Below are positions 9,017 through 17,519 of a DNA stretch of 64,000 nt, one piece after another. Source of the stretch: Nitrospira sp. (lineage in GTDB: Bacteria > Nitrospirota > Nitrospiria > Nitrospirales > Nitrospiraceae); assembly GCA_022843785.1 (NCBI GenBank), contig JALHMZ010000002.1, positions 62,001 through 126,000 on the forward strand, written 5' to 3'. The position numbers were made by a program, and so were the translations under genes. Position 1 is the first letter of the stretch. Every line of letters begins with the position of its first letter. The notes beneath the pieces were generated by a model, which was given only the letters and a program-made list of their open reading frames with translations, did not search any database and was not told the origin of the DNA.

Positions 9017-11542
9017 ATGTCCAGCTTGCCAATAGAAGCCGTGCTACCGGAAATCCTGCGGACGCTTCGGGATAGGCCTAATGCGGTCTTAACCGCGCCT
9101 CCTGGGGCCGGCAAAACCACTCGCATCCCACTGGCTCTTCTCGACGCCTCCTGGCTCCACGGCAAGAAACTCCTCATGCTGGAGCCGCGCCGACTGGCCG
9201 CCCGTGCAGCAGCCCATCGGATGGCAGGCACACTCAACGAATCCGTCGGTGAAACGGTTGGCTACCGGATGCGACTGGATACGAAGGTCGGACCAAATAC
9301 GCGAATCGAGGTGGTCACGGAAGGACTTCTCACGCGTCTGCTCCAGCATGATCCGTCGCTTGAGACCTACGCGATGGTCCTGTTCGACGAATTTCACGAG
9401 CGGAGTCTGCAGGCGGATACGGGGTTGGCGCTCTGCCTTGAAACACAACGGCTGTTTCGTCCGGATCTCCGCCTGCTTGTCATGTCGGCTACGCTGGACT
9501 GCGGACCGGTTGGAGTACTGCTCGGCCAGGCACCGACGATCTTATGCGACGGCCGATTGTTTCCAGTCGAGACCCGTTATCTGGACCAGCCGATTTCCGA
9601 CCGTCTTGACCTCGCCGTCACCAAACTTATCAGACGGGCGATAGCGCACGATCAGGGGAGTCTCTTGGTTTTTCTGCCTGGTATGGCGGAAATCCGGCGT
9701 ATCGAGCGTATGCTGCTCGACGCAGCACTGAGCCCGAACATACTTGTCGCGCCGCTCCATGGCGATTTGCCACAAGCGTTACAAGACGCCGCCATTGAAC
9801 CAGCCAAGCCGGGCGTCAGAAAAATTGTGCTGGCAACATCGATTGCCGAAACCAGTCTGACGATCGACGGGGTGCGTATCGTGATCGATGCGGGGTTGTT
9901 ACGCTCCCCGAGATTCGATCCCCGCTCCGGCTTGACCCGATTGGAGACCAGTCGTGTCACGCAGGACTCCGCCGACCAACGGCGTGGCCGAGCCGGACGC
10001 CTGGAACCGGGGATCTGTTACCGCCTCTGGACCGAGCAGGAGCACATCTCCCTCACTCCTCGCCGACCTCCGGAAATACTGGAAGCCGATCTTACCCCAC
10101 TCGTCCTGGAACTTGCGCTGTGGGGCGTCCGCGATCCGTCTGAACTATCCTGGCTGACCCCTCCGCCTTCGGGAGCGGTCACACAGGCAGGAGAATTGTT
10201 GACCCGATTGGGCGCCCTGGATTCCAATGGCTGCATTACTCCTCACGGACGAGCGATGGCCGGACTGTCGCTGCATCCGCGCCTTGCACATATGATTCTC
10301 AGGGCACAGTCTCTGCGGATGGCGACTCTCGCTTGCGACGTAGCGGCTCTCCTGAGTGAACGCGATATATTCCGAAACCATCAGGGGCATCGGAATGCCG
10401 ATCTCCGGATCAGACTCGATGCCCTGTATGGGCAACAGGATCTTGCCGGCGGCGCCACGATCGATCGTGGCGCTGCCCAGCATATCAAACGAACGGCAGA
10501 CCTCTGGCGCCGGCAGCTCGCCCGCACCACAACGGCAGAACGGTCAAATGCGAAGGATCAACTCGATCAAGTGGGGCTCCTGCTGGCGCTGGCCTATCCC
10601 GACCGGATCGCCCAGCGGCAGGACGGCGGCGAGGCACGATATCTAATGGCCACCGGACGCGGCGCTTCCTTTGCCGGCCCCGACCCGCTCGGCGCGGAAG
10701 ACTACCTCGTCATTGCTGAGTTGGACGGCGGCCAACAATGGGCCCGCATCGATCTGGCCGCACCGGCATCGGGGACAGCCTTGGCGGACCTGTATGAAAA
10801 AGACATCGTCGAAACTGAAATGGTGGCATGGGATGACAAGACCCACAGTGTGCGGGCGACGAGACTCCGCTGCTTAGGATCACTGGTACTCTCACAACAA
10901 TCTCTCTCGAAGCCCGATCCTTCGCAGATCGCAGCTGCACTCGTGCAGGGAGTTCGGCAGTCAGGACTGGCCGCGCTGACCTGGACGCCGGAGTTGCAGC
11001 AATGGCGCGCCCGCATCCAGTTGCTCCGCCGGGCCGATGGGAGTGAGTCGCGCTGGCCCGATCTGTCAGATGAGACCTTGTTGCACACCATCGATCAGTG
11101 GCTCGGTCCCTACCTCACCGGCATCACTACGCTGGATCGCGTCAGGCGGATGGATCTCGCCACGCCGCTCCATGCATTGCTGACATGGGAGCAGCGACAG
11201 CAACTGGATCGTCTCGCCCCAACCCATCTCACCGTGCCAAGCGGCTCCCATGTCCGGCTCGATTACGAGGGCTCTGAAATGCCCGTACTGGCCGTGCGGC
11301 TGCAAGAACTGTTCGGGTGCCAAGATACACCCCGTGTGGCAGGCGGCAAGATTCCCGTCATGCTGCATTTACTGTCGCCGGCCAAACGGCCGGTTCAAGT
11401 CACCCAAGACCTGGCCGGGTTTTGGCGCAACACGTACCACGATGTGCGGAAAGAACTGCGCGGCCGCTATCCCAAGCACCACTGGCCAGACGATCCCCTC
11501 ACCGCCCCTCCGACGGCGAAGGCCAAACGAAGAGCACCTTAG
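9017..11542 (+). CDS. hrpB: ATP-dependent helicase HrpB
   Basis: DEAH-box helicase of about 841 residues (E. coli HrpB is about 820). From the ATG at 9017: PPGAGKTT is motif I, DEFHER motif II, SATLD motif III, ETSLTIDGV motif V and QRRGRAGR motif VI; the HrpB-specific C-terminal domain ends with an Arg/Lys-rich tail. The frame is open to 8918, but the extension overlaps the divergent small gene's start and lacks helicase similarity. RNA helicase of uncertain role in bacteria. The C-terminal segment HLTVPSGSHVRLDY is typical of HrpB and separates it from HrpA. Confidence 0.95.
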   Translation: MSSLPIEAVLPEILRTLRDRPNAVLTAPPGAGKTTRIPLALLDASWLHGKKLLMLEPRRLAARAAAHRMAGTLNESVGETVGYRMRLDTKVGPNTRIEVVTEGLLTRLLQHDPSLETYAMVLFDEFHERSLQADTGLALCLETQRLFRPDLRLLVMSATLDCGPVGVLLGQAPTILCDGRLFPVETRYLDQPISDRLDLAVTKLIRRAIAHDQGSLLVFLPGMAEIRRIERMLLDAALSPNILVAPLHGDLPQALQDAAIEPAKPGVRKIVLATSIAETSLTIDGVRIVIDAGLLRSPRFDPRSGLTRLETSRVTQDSADQRRGRAGRLEPGICYRLWTEQEHISLTPRRPPEILEADLTPLVLELALWGVRDPSELSWLTPPPSGAVTQAGELLTRLGALDSNGCITPHGRAMAGLSLHPRLAHMILRAQSLRMATLACDVAALLSERDIFRNHQGHRNADLRIRLDALYGQQDLAGGATIDRGAAQHIKRTADLWRRQLARTTTAERSNAKDQLDQVGLLLALAYPDRIAQRQDGGEARYLMATGRGASFAGPDPLGAEDYLVIAELDGGQQWARIDLAAPASGTALADLYEKDIVETEMVAWDDKTHSVRATRLRCLGSLVLSQQSLSKPDPSQIAAALVQGVRQSGLAALTWTPELQQWRARIQLLRRADGSESRWPDLSDETLLHTIDQWLGPYLTGITTLDRVRRMDLATPLHALLTWEQRQQLDRLAPTHLTVPSGSHVRLDYEGSEMPVLAVRLQELFGCQDTPRVAGGKIPVMLHLLSPAKRPVQVTQDLAGFWRNTYHDVRKELRGRYPKHHWPDDPLTAPPTAKAKRRAP

Positions 11543-11596
11543 TCCGCATTATTCAGACGGTTCATGGAGAAATCGCATGCTTGAATGAGCGTGCCT

Positions 11597-11684
11597 GTGA
11601 AGCGTATCTCGTGAAGCGTGAAGCACAGGACGGACATCTCATCTTTGTTTGCGAGATACGAAATACGCTTCACGAACGACGCTT
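11597..11684. repeat. Dispersed hairpin repeat, copy 1
   Basis: Left arm GTGAAGCGTATCTCGTGAAG at 11597-11616 and right arm GATACGCTTCAC-like segments at 11654-11674 can fold back on each other. The core GTGAAGCGT / CGAGATACG recurs at 14279-14384 and 59045-59125, with shorter remnants near 8609 and 59772. Here it lies between the convergent hrpB and a methyltransferase gene. Confidence 0.7.
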
Positions 11685-11720
11685 TGAGCTTGCAGCAGAA
11701 ATGCTCATGAATACTGTTGG

Positions 11721-12506
11721 TTAGCCCCTATTGCTCTTCCAGGCCGACATCACGCAGCGCAGGGCAATAAGCGGCGTGAATCCGGCCAGATCCGTCGAGA
11801 TGGCCGTCATCATGTCGTCTGCCAGCCGCTGATCCTCGAAACACTCATAGACGTCGTCCAAAAATCCACCGCGGAGCAACGGATGATTCAGAAAAGCGTG
11901 GCCTAGCCCACTGACCACTTCCAGAGGTTGTTCAACCACCGCAATGCCGATCATCGCAAACGCCGAAAGCCACCGGCGAGCGTCTTTCGCTGAAGGCCGC
12001 TCAGACAGATACACATGGAAACGTTCCCGCTCTGCGCTGTGCCCTCGCCGAAGCAATTCACGATCGACCCGTTGCCACAGCGAGTCGAACGTGCCGAGCG
12101 ACGGAAAGGTCAGCGCCAGCTGGCCGCCGGGCCGCAGATGGCGGATCAACCCCTGCAGGGTCTCCTCGCGGTTGGGACGAAAAAACATGACGGAGAGGTT
12201 TCCGGTGATGCGATCGAATAGGGGCAATTCATCCGGCAGCGTACGGACATCGTGGCATTCGAACGACAACCAAGGGAGCTGTGTCCCTTGAATGGACCGG
12301 GCACGGGCGACTTGGCCGGCGCTGAGATCGATGCCAAGCACCCGTCCCGTTGGCCCGACCTGCTCGGCGAGATAGAAGGCGGGAATGCCATGTCCCGATG
12401 CGACGTCGAGAATATGCAGGCCCGGTGCCAACGATAATTGTGACAGCAACGTTTCGGCGAACGGCGTAGACCAGGGGTCCTGTTTTGGAAGCAACCAGCG
12501 AGCCAT
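11721..12506 (-). CDS. Class I SAM-dependent methyltransferase
   Basis: About 261 residues from the ATG at 12506 (an upstream in-frame start at 12521 is possible). The SAM-binding motif I is LHILDVASGHGIPAFYLA near residue 34, with motif II GIDLSAGQVARAR and a post-motif stretch FDRITGNLSVMFF. The pattern matches the UbiE/COQ5-like Methyltransf_25/31 group. No substrate-binding signature is clear. It is the last gene of a minus-strand run behind the symporter, separated from it by ~70 bases. Confidence 0.8.
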   Translation of the reverse strand: MARWLLPKQDPWSTPFAETLLSQLSLAPGLHILDVASGHGIPAFYLAEQVGPTGRVLGIDLSAGQVARARSIQGTQLPWLSFECHDVRTLPDELPLFDRITGNLSVMFFRPNREETLQGLIRHLRPGGQLALTFPSLGTFDSLWQRVDRELLRRGHSAERERFHVYLSERPSAKDARRWLSAFAMIGIAVVEQPLEVVSGLGHAFLNHPLLRGGFLDDVYECFEDQRLADDMMTAISTDLAGFTPLIALRCVMSAWKSNRG

Positions 12507-12575
12507 CGTGATGCCGAGCATACAGGGTGGGCTGACGGAATGCGAGAAGCCCGAGCAGAACAGGTCCGGTTGCGG

Positions 12576-13883
12576 TCACTTGTGGAGGGCTGTCCGTCGT
12601 CCCGCATCGAGCAGGATCGCCACGAGCATGTCGCTCATGACGTTCACGGCAGAGCGAGCACGGGCAATGATCCAATCCACGGTCATAATGAGTGGAATCG
12701 CCGCCAGGATCACCTCGTCCGGCAGACCGGCGGCGGTGAGGACCAGCGGCATGATAATCATTCCTGCTTCGGGAATCCCTGCAACACCAGCCCCTGCGAT
12801 AATGGAGGCGACAACGATCACAAGCTGTTTGCCGACCGTCAGGTCGAAGCCGAGCGCCTGGGCAAGGAATAACGCCGCCATGGCTTCATAGAGGGTAATG
12901 CCATCGTTATTGAGATTGGTCCCCACACAGGCGGCAAGCCGCGATGATTGCGCAGACACATTCATCCGTTCAAGGCAGCGGAGTGTCACGGGGACAGTGG
13001 CGAGGCTGCTGTTACAGGAGAGCGCAGTCATGATCGCGTCGGCTCCCTGCCCGACATAGACCTTGGGCGATTTCTTCCCGATGAACCAGGCGATGAGCGG
13101 GTAATAGATCAGTGAATGGATGGCGAGTCCGGCCAGCATGGCTACGAGAAAAATCCACAAGACCGAGAAGACGCCGAGACCGGATTTGCCGACAACCTGC
13201 GCCACGATGCCGAAGACAGCGATGGGGACGATCAGGATGATCCAGCCGAGAATCTTTACCAACCATTCGTAGATCCGCTGGATGGCCTGTACAACCCAGT
13301 CGATCGCCCCGCCTGCCTGTGCCGACTTGTTATGCAGCGCACGGATGACAACACCAAGGACAAGAGCGAGAAGCACGACCCCGATGATATTGTGGCTCGA
13401 GAATGGCTCGGCAATGGTGCGGGGAATATAGGCTGCAAGATCCTGTAATGGATGGTCGGATGACGTGTACGAAGGCGCCGTTTTTGCCTCCGGCACGATA
13501 TGGAGCAGGTCATCCACGTGGCCGTACCACAAGAGGCCCGGCTGCCAGCTGTTCATAATGCTTAACCCGATCGTCATCGCGATCGTGACATTCACGAAGC
13601 AAATAGCAAGCAGCTTACCTCCCTGGCGTAAGGGGATGGTCGTCCTGATCAGCGCGTCGATGATGGCAAAGAAGATAAGTGGAATAGCCAGTGTCTTGAG
13701 GATGGAGACGACGATCAGACCGAGTTTTCCCAATTGCTCATTGCGAAGGCCGCCCAGGTACGAGTCCTGTCCGAACAACACGCCAAGGAGTCCGCCACAG
13801 GTCACAGCGATCAGCACCTGCTGATAGAGCGGCAACCGCATTTTGCCGGTGCGATGATGTGCCGTGGGCTCGTTGACTTCCAC
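12576..13883 (-). CDS. Dicarboxylate/amino acid:cation symporter
   Basis: 435 residues, DAACS (GltP/DctA) family, inner membrane, about eight spans plus two re-entrant hairpins. Hairpin HP1 reads SCNSSLATVPVT instead of the usual SSSSAATLP. The family's NMDGT motif appears as NLNNDGIT, and the substrate-binding helix 8 motif D-x-x-x-D-R-x-R-T-x-x-N is DWIIARARSAVNV. These differences suggest a shifted substrate. The start is GTG at 13883. It lies between a methyltransferase and a beta-grasp protein, downstream of the FAD/Fe-S 2-hydroxyacid dehydrogenase; a role in carboxylate uptake for that enzyme is inference. Confidence 0.88.
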   Translation of the reverse strand: MEVNEPTAHHRTGKMRLPLYQQVLIAVTCGGLLGVLFGQDSYLGGLRNEQLGKLGLIVVSILKTLAIPLIFFAIIDALIRTTIPLRQGGKLLAICFVNVTIAMTIGLSIMNSWQPGLLWYGHVDDLLHIVPEAKTAPSYTSSDHPLQDLAAYIPRTIAEPFSSHNIIGVVLLALVLGVVIRALHNKSAQAGGAIDWVVQAIQRIYEWLVKILGWIILIVPIAVFGIVAQVVGKSGLGVFSVLWIFLVAMLAGLAIHSLIYYPLIAWFIGKKSPKVYVGQGADAIMTALSCNSSLATVPVTLRCLERMNVSAQSSRLAACVGTNLNNDGITLYEAMAALFLAQALGFDLTVGKQLVIVVASIIAGAGVAGIPEAGMIIMPLVLTAAGLPDEVILAAIPLIMTVDWIIARARSAVNVMSDMLVAILLDAGRRTALHK

Positions 13884-13986
13884 AGGGTCGTGCTACTCCA
13901 GACACATGTGACGGCTCATGAAGATGTCTCAATGTATGGATATGGTGATCACGCAGCGGGAAAGAGCACCGATCATCGCAATGCAT

Positions 13987-14265
13987 TCATGTAGGGATGT
14001 CTCTGGTCCCGTCATAGGAGGTGCGGGATTGAAATGAGAATTTGACCACATCACCGTTCTTGACCGGTGAATCCTCTGAACCGATCCGTTTATTCACCGT
14101 GATCAGGGTCTCTCTATCGATAAGAAAACGGCGCAGTCCGCCAAGTCGGTCGAGGTTCGCCTCGATCATCTTCTTCACCGTCGTCGGCTCCATCAGGCCG
14201 ACCTCAATCTCACTCTCCCCGACCGCATCGCGCAATGTATTACCGAGCACCAAAATGGTCACCAT
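13987..14265 (-). CDS. MoaD/ThiS-like beta-grasp protein without C-terminal Gly-Gly
   Basis: 92 residues with the ubiquitin-like pattern of MoaD/ThiS: MVTILVLGNTLRDAVG, a helix (TTVKKMIEANLDRL), LITVNKRI and a final NGDVVKFSF strand. Sulfur carriers must end in Gly-Gly; this one ends SYDGTRDIPT, so it cannot be thiocarboxylated at its C-terminus as encoded. It may be a binding or regulatory relative. It lies downstream of the FAD/Fe-S dehydrogenase on the same strand, with a hairpin repeat between them. Confidence 0.65.
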   Translation of the reverse strand: MVTILVLGNTLRDAVGESEIEVGLMEPTTVKKMIEANLDRLGGLRRFLIDRETLITVNKRIGSEDSPVKNGDVVKFSFQSRTSYDGTRDIPT

Positions 14266-14278
14266 TTGAATCCTTGTT

Positions 14279-14384
14279 CCTCGTATCTCGTGAAGCGCAT
14301 CTCGCGACCAGTGCAGTCAGACCTGTGTGATCATTTTCCCACTACATCGAAAACGCGATACGCTTCACGAATGACTCTTCACGC
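14279..14384. repeat. Dispersed hairpin repeat, copy 2
   Basis: Left arm TATCTCGTGAAGCGCATCTC near 14284-14303; right arm GCGATACGCTTCACGAATGA near 14355-14374. Same core as the copies at 11597 and 59045. The end of the element supplies the stop codon (14379-14381) of the FAD/Fe-S dehydrogenase, so the repeat has landed at the extreme 3' end of that gene. Confidence 0.7.
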
Positions 14385-17240
14385 CCCTCGCTGACGGTCC
14401 GCGGCTTGATAGGCTTCGTTCAATAGCTGTGCGACATGTTTGACTTCTACCCGATCGCGCAACCCGTTCTTCAACTGAATCATGCAGGCCGGACAACTCG
14501 TCGCCACCACGTCTGCGCCTGACTGCTCGACTGCGCGTGCCTTCCGCGTGAAAATGTTCTGCGCCGTCTCATAGTCTTTCACAATGAACGTCCCCGCACC
14601 GCCGGCGCAACGATCGGCGTCTGGCATTTCGGCAAAATTGACACCCGGCAATGACGACAAAATCTTGCGTGGCTCCTTGGTCACTCCGGCAGCCCGCAGA
14701 TGACAGGATGAATGGTACGTGACGCATTTCGTTCTTCCTGCCGTCTTCCCCATTGGAGGCTGCTGCGGCGAACGCGCGGCAAACTCGCTGATATGCACCA
14801 CCTTTTTAGCCAGTTGTTCCGCCTGTTGACGCTCCTCCCCGTCGGCAAACAGCGTGGGATAGTCCTTGAGCATCAGCGTGCAGGAGGCGCAACCGGTGAC
14901 AACCGTCTCGTACGGCGCCAGCGACTGGAGATTGAACCGGGCTCCCTCTCGCACCAAATCTTGATGCCCGTAGGTTTGAATCGGCGTCCCGGAACAGCGC
15001 TGCGGAGGCAGTGCCGGTTCAACACCGTGCTTCCGTAACACGCCGATCACCGCATCGCCGACACCGTCATCGAAATAATTTGCTGCACAGCCATGAAAAT
15101 AGGCCACTCCATTCGGTTGTGGCTGATTCGAACCGGTCGGGATCAATTCTGCATAGCGCTCCCGCAAGTGCTTTACCGCCAGTTTCGGCAATAACAACTC
15201 GTGCGGCAATCGAGCCGTCGAAGCCAGTCCTGCCATAACCGGCCTGGTCACTTTCTCGATGATCCACCTGAGCCATGGGCGATCCCACATCTGCTGTGTT
15301 TTACCGAGCCATCGCAGCAGCGAATCAAACCCTGCCCAATTGGCTTGCCATTTGAAGACCCAGCCGGCCAGCCGATTGGGATGTTCCGCCCGCTTTTTCA
15401 AGATAAGCTCGGATACGTCCACGCCGGCCGGACAAATCGTCCGGCAGGATTTGCAATTGAGGCAGGATTCCACCACTCGCTTGGAATCCAGGTAGCTGTA
15501 ATCCTTAGCCGTCACGATCTCAAACCAGCCCCGCGCACTCATGTCTTCCGATTGGAACACATCGTAGACCGGGCAGACTGAATTGCACTTGGCACAGGTC
15601 GCGCAGGACTTAGAGAGCCTTGTATAGTCGATGTGGTCGGTAAAGGGCCGGTCGCTGAGCTTAATGCCCGGATTGAGGATATTGCCGGGATCGAAGGCCT
15701 TTTTCACTTGGACAAAAAGGTTATAGAGTTCCTCCCCGAACATCTTCTTCACATACTCGGCCCGGATACGGCCGTCGCCATGTTCACCGCAAATCGACCC
15801 GCCGAATCGATCCAAGACCACCGAATGAATCTCATGATATGCTTGAACCATCTTCTCAAAGTCACTGGTATCATTTACATTCAATAATGGAACAATGTGG
15901 GCGTTTCCGTTTCCGATGTGGCCGAAAATTGCTACGGGGACCCGCTGCTCCTTGAAGAACTCCTCTAGATACTGGATCAATTCGCTGATCCGCTCGGCGC
16001 GCACGACCACATCGTCCACAAAATTAATCGGTTTCTTCTGCGGATCGAATCGATAGAGTGTCGGATAGAGCGCTTTTCGTGCCTTCCAGAGCTGCTCTCG
16101 CTGTTCCTGATCGAAGGCCAGCGTCAGCTCCGATGCAAGCGTAAAGGACCGGCAGATAGCCGCCAACTGCTCCGCCCGCTCATGAAGATCCACCTCAAAG
16201 GAATCGGCCTCTAATTCAATCAGTAATGTCGCCGCCGCGTCAGCCGGCACGCCATGCTTGGCCCGCCCGATCAGATTGAGCGTGTTGGCATCCATGACTT
16301 CCAAGGCGCTCGGCGCCAGCGCGAGCAGGCGCGGCACTGCTTCGCCGACCTCCTGGAGATGACGAAGGTGAATGAGTGCGGTCAATGTAGCCTTCGGCTT
16401 CTCGACAAGTGACAACCTGGCTTCACTCACGACACCCAAGGTACCCTCGCTGCCCACCAGCAATTTGGGCAGATCAAACCGCCCGTCCGCCAGCCCGTCG
16501 GCAAGACCAAAGAGGTTATAGCCGCTGCTGTTCTTGCTCACGCTCGGCTTCCTGGCCTGAATGAGATCCGCATGGGTTTGCACCAAAACAAAGATCTCGC
16601 GCAGCGCCGGGATCATCGAGAGCAGTCGTTCAAGTGCCGAATCTTCCAGTCCGTACGATTGCGCGTCCAGCCATGTCCCGGAGGCCAAGCACATCCTCAT
16701 CCGCTGCACATTGTCCCTTACCGCTCCATACCGCAATGTATGTGGCCCGGACGAATTATTCGCCAGCATGCCGCCGAGTTTGCACATATCTCCGCTGGAG
16801 GGGTCCGGTCCGAACATCAATCCGTCGCACGCCAACTGTTTGTTCAATTCGGCAAGGACCATCCCCGGCTGGACACGCGCCCATTTCTCCTCACGGTTGA
16901 GCTCAAGAATCCTATTGAGCCGCGAGACATCCAGGATGATCCCCGACCCGATGGCAGAGCCTGTCAGATTTGTGCCGGCGGCCCTCGGCGTGAGAGGAAT
17001 ACCTCGCGCCACTGCATAGTCAATCGTGCGCGCGATATCCGCTTCGGACTCGACCAGTACGACCGCCTTGGGCATCATGCGATAAATACTGGCATCAACG
17101 GCATAGGCCGTGAGGGTAGGACCATCGTCTTTGACTTTCGACGAGCCAAGTCGAGCCCTGAGGTCTGTCGCGATAGCGTGAGATCGTTCTGGAAGGATGA
17201 GAGTTGGCGCAGTCATAGGAATAGAAACATCGTGGCGCAT
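14379..17240 (-). CDS. FAD- and Fe-S-containing 2-hydroxyacid dehydrogenase (GlcD-GlcF fusion type)
   Basis: 953 residues. Residues ~20-480 are a FAD-binding PCMH/GlcD-type oxidase (PRAAGTNLTGSAIG near residue 88, and the C-terminal domain with GHIGNGNAH and CGEHGDGRIR). Residues ~545-640 carry two 4Fe-4S clusters (CATCAKCNSVCP and CLNCKSCRTICP). Residues ~720-930 hold two CCG-type domains (CAANYFDDG, CAGGAGTF, CPACMIQLKNG). This is the one-chain form seen in YdiJ and related D-lactate, glycolate or D-2-hydroxyglutarate dehydrogenases that pass electrons to quinone or other carriers. Substrate is not decided by sequence. The ATG at 17216 is an equally good start. Confidence 0.9.
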   Translation of the reverse strand: MRHDVSIPMTAPTLILPERSHAIATDLRARLGSSKVKDDGPTLTAYAVDASIYRMMPKAVVLVESEADIARTIDYAVARGIPLTPRAAGTNLTGSAIGSGIILDVSRLNRILELNREEKWARVQPGMVLAELNKQLACDGLMFGPDPSSGDMCKLGGMLANNSSGPHTLRYGAVRDNVQRMRMCLASGTWLDAQSYGLEDSALERLLSMIPALREIFVLVQTHADLIQARKPSVSKNSSGYNLFGLADGLADGRFDLPKLLVGSEGTLGVVSEARLSLVEKPKATLTALIHLRHLQEVGEAVPRLLALAPSALEVMDANTLNLIGRAKHGVPADAAATLLIELEADSFEVDLHERAEQLAAICRSFTLASELTLAFDQEQREQLWKARKALYPTLYRFDPQKKPINFVDDVVVRAERISELIQYLEEFFKEQRVPVAIFGHIGNGNAHIVPLLNVNDTSDFEKMVQAYHEIHSVVLDRFGGSICGEHGDGRIRAEYVKKMFGEELYNLFVQVKKAFDPGNILNPGIKLSDRPFTDHIDYTRLSKSCATCAKCNSVCPVYDVFQSEDMSARGWFEIVTAKDYSYLDSKRVVESCLNCKSCRTICPAGVDVSELILKKRAEHPNRLAGWVFKWQANWAGFDSLLRWLGKTQQMWDRPWLRWIIEKVTRPVMAGLASTARLPHELLLPKLAVKHLRERYAELIPTGSNQPQPNGVAYFHGCAANYFDDGVGDAVIGVLRKHGVEPALPPQRCSGTPIQTYGHQDLVREGARFNLQSLAPYETVVTGCASCTLMLKDYPTLFADGEERQQAEQLAKKVVHISEFAARSPQQPPMGKTAGRTKCVTYHSSCHLRAAGVTKEPRKILSSLPGVNFAEMPDADRCAGGAGTFIVKDYETAQNIFTRKARAVEQSGADVVATSCPACMIQLKNGLRDRVEVKHVAQLLNEAYQAADRQRGA

Positions 17241-17364
17241 TCTAGCAGGATGCCGAAAACATCCGCCAGCGGCATGCGCGAATGCCGTGACAAGTGGTTG
17301 ATCTCACCGTGTTAAGAGAATCGGACCTGGTTCTCCTCCGACAGCCACTTCCCCGCACAGCAAC

Positions 17365-17519
17365 TTGCGCCTGTTCCAGCACCACGTCGAGGTAGTTCGA
17401 GTTGCTCCGCTCCGCGGCTGCTTCGCCGAAGTTATGTCCAGCCCGTACAGCACTTGGCAGTCCAGCGCTTTGAGCCAGCCAAGGGCGGCGTCTTCGACGA
17501 CGGATTCGGCAAAGCTCAT
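17365..17519 (-). pseudogene. Frameshifted remnant of hsdR 5' end (copy 2)
   Basis: The ATG at 17519 overlaps the DUF262 gene's stop as ATGA and opens MSFAESVVEDAALGWLKAL, which matches the conserved N-terminus of type I restriction HsdR subunits (ESVVEDAAL-WLE-LGY-V). Around 17430 the similarity shifts frame and continues as GEAAAERSNSNYLDVVLEQ, the HsdR block usually reading GEPAAERSDY--VVLE-RL. After ~17365 nothing recognisable remains. So this is the decayed start of an hsdR gene, whose remainder is deleted. A second, unrelated-by-frame copy of the same 5' end is at 19362-19541. Confidence 0.75.

Noticed and set aside
16572..17315. 247-codon plus-strand frame
   Set aside because: Antisense to the FAD domain of the 2-hydroxyacid dehydrogenase; no protein character.
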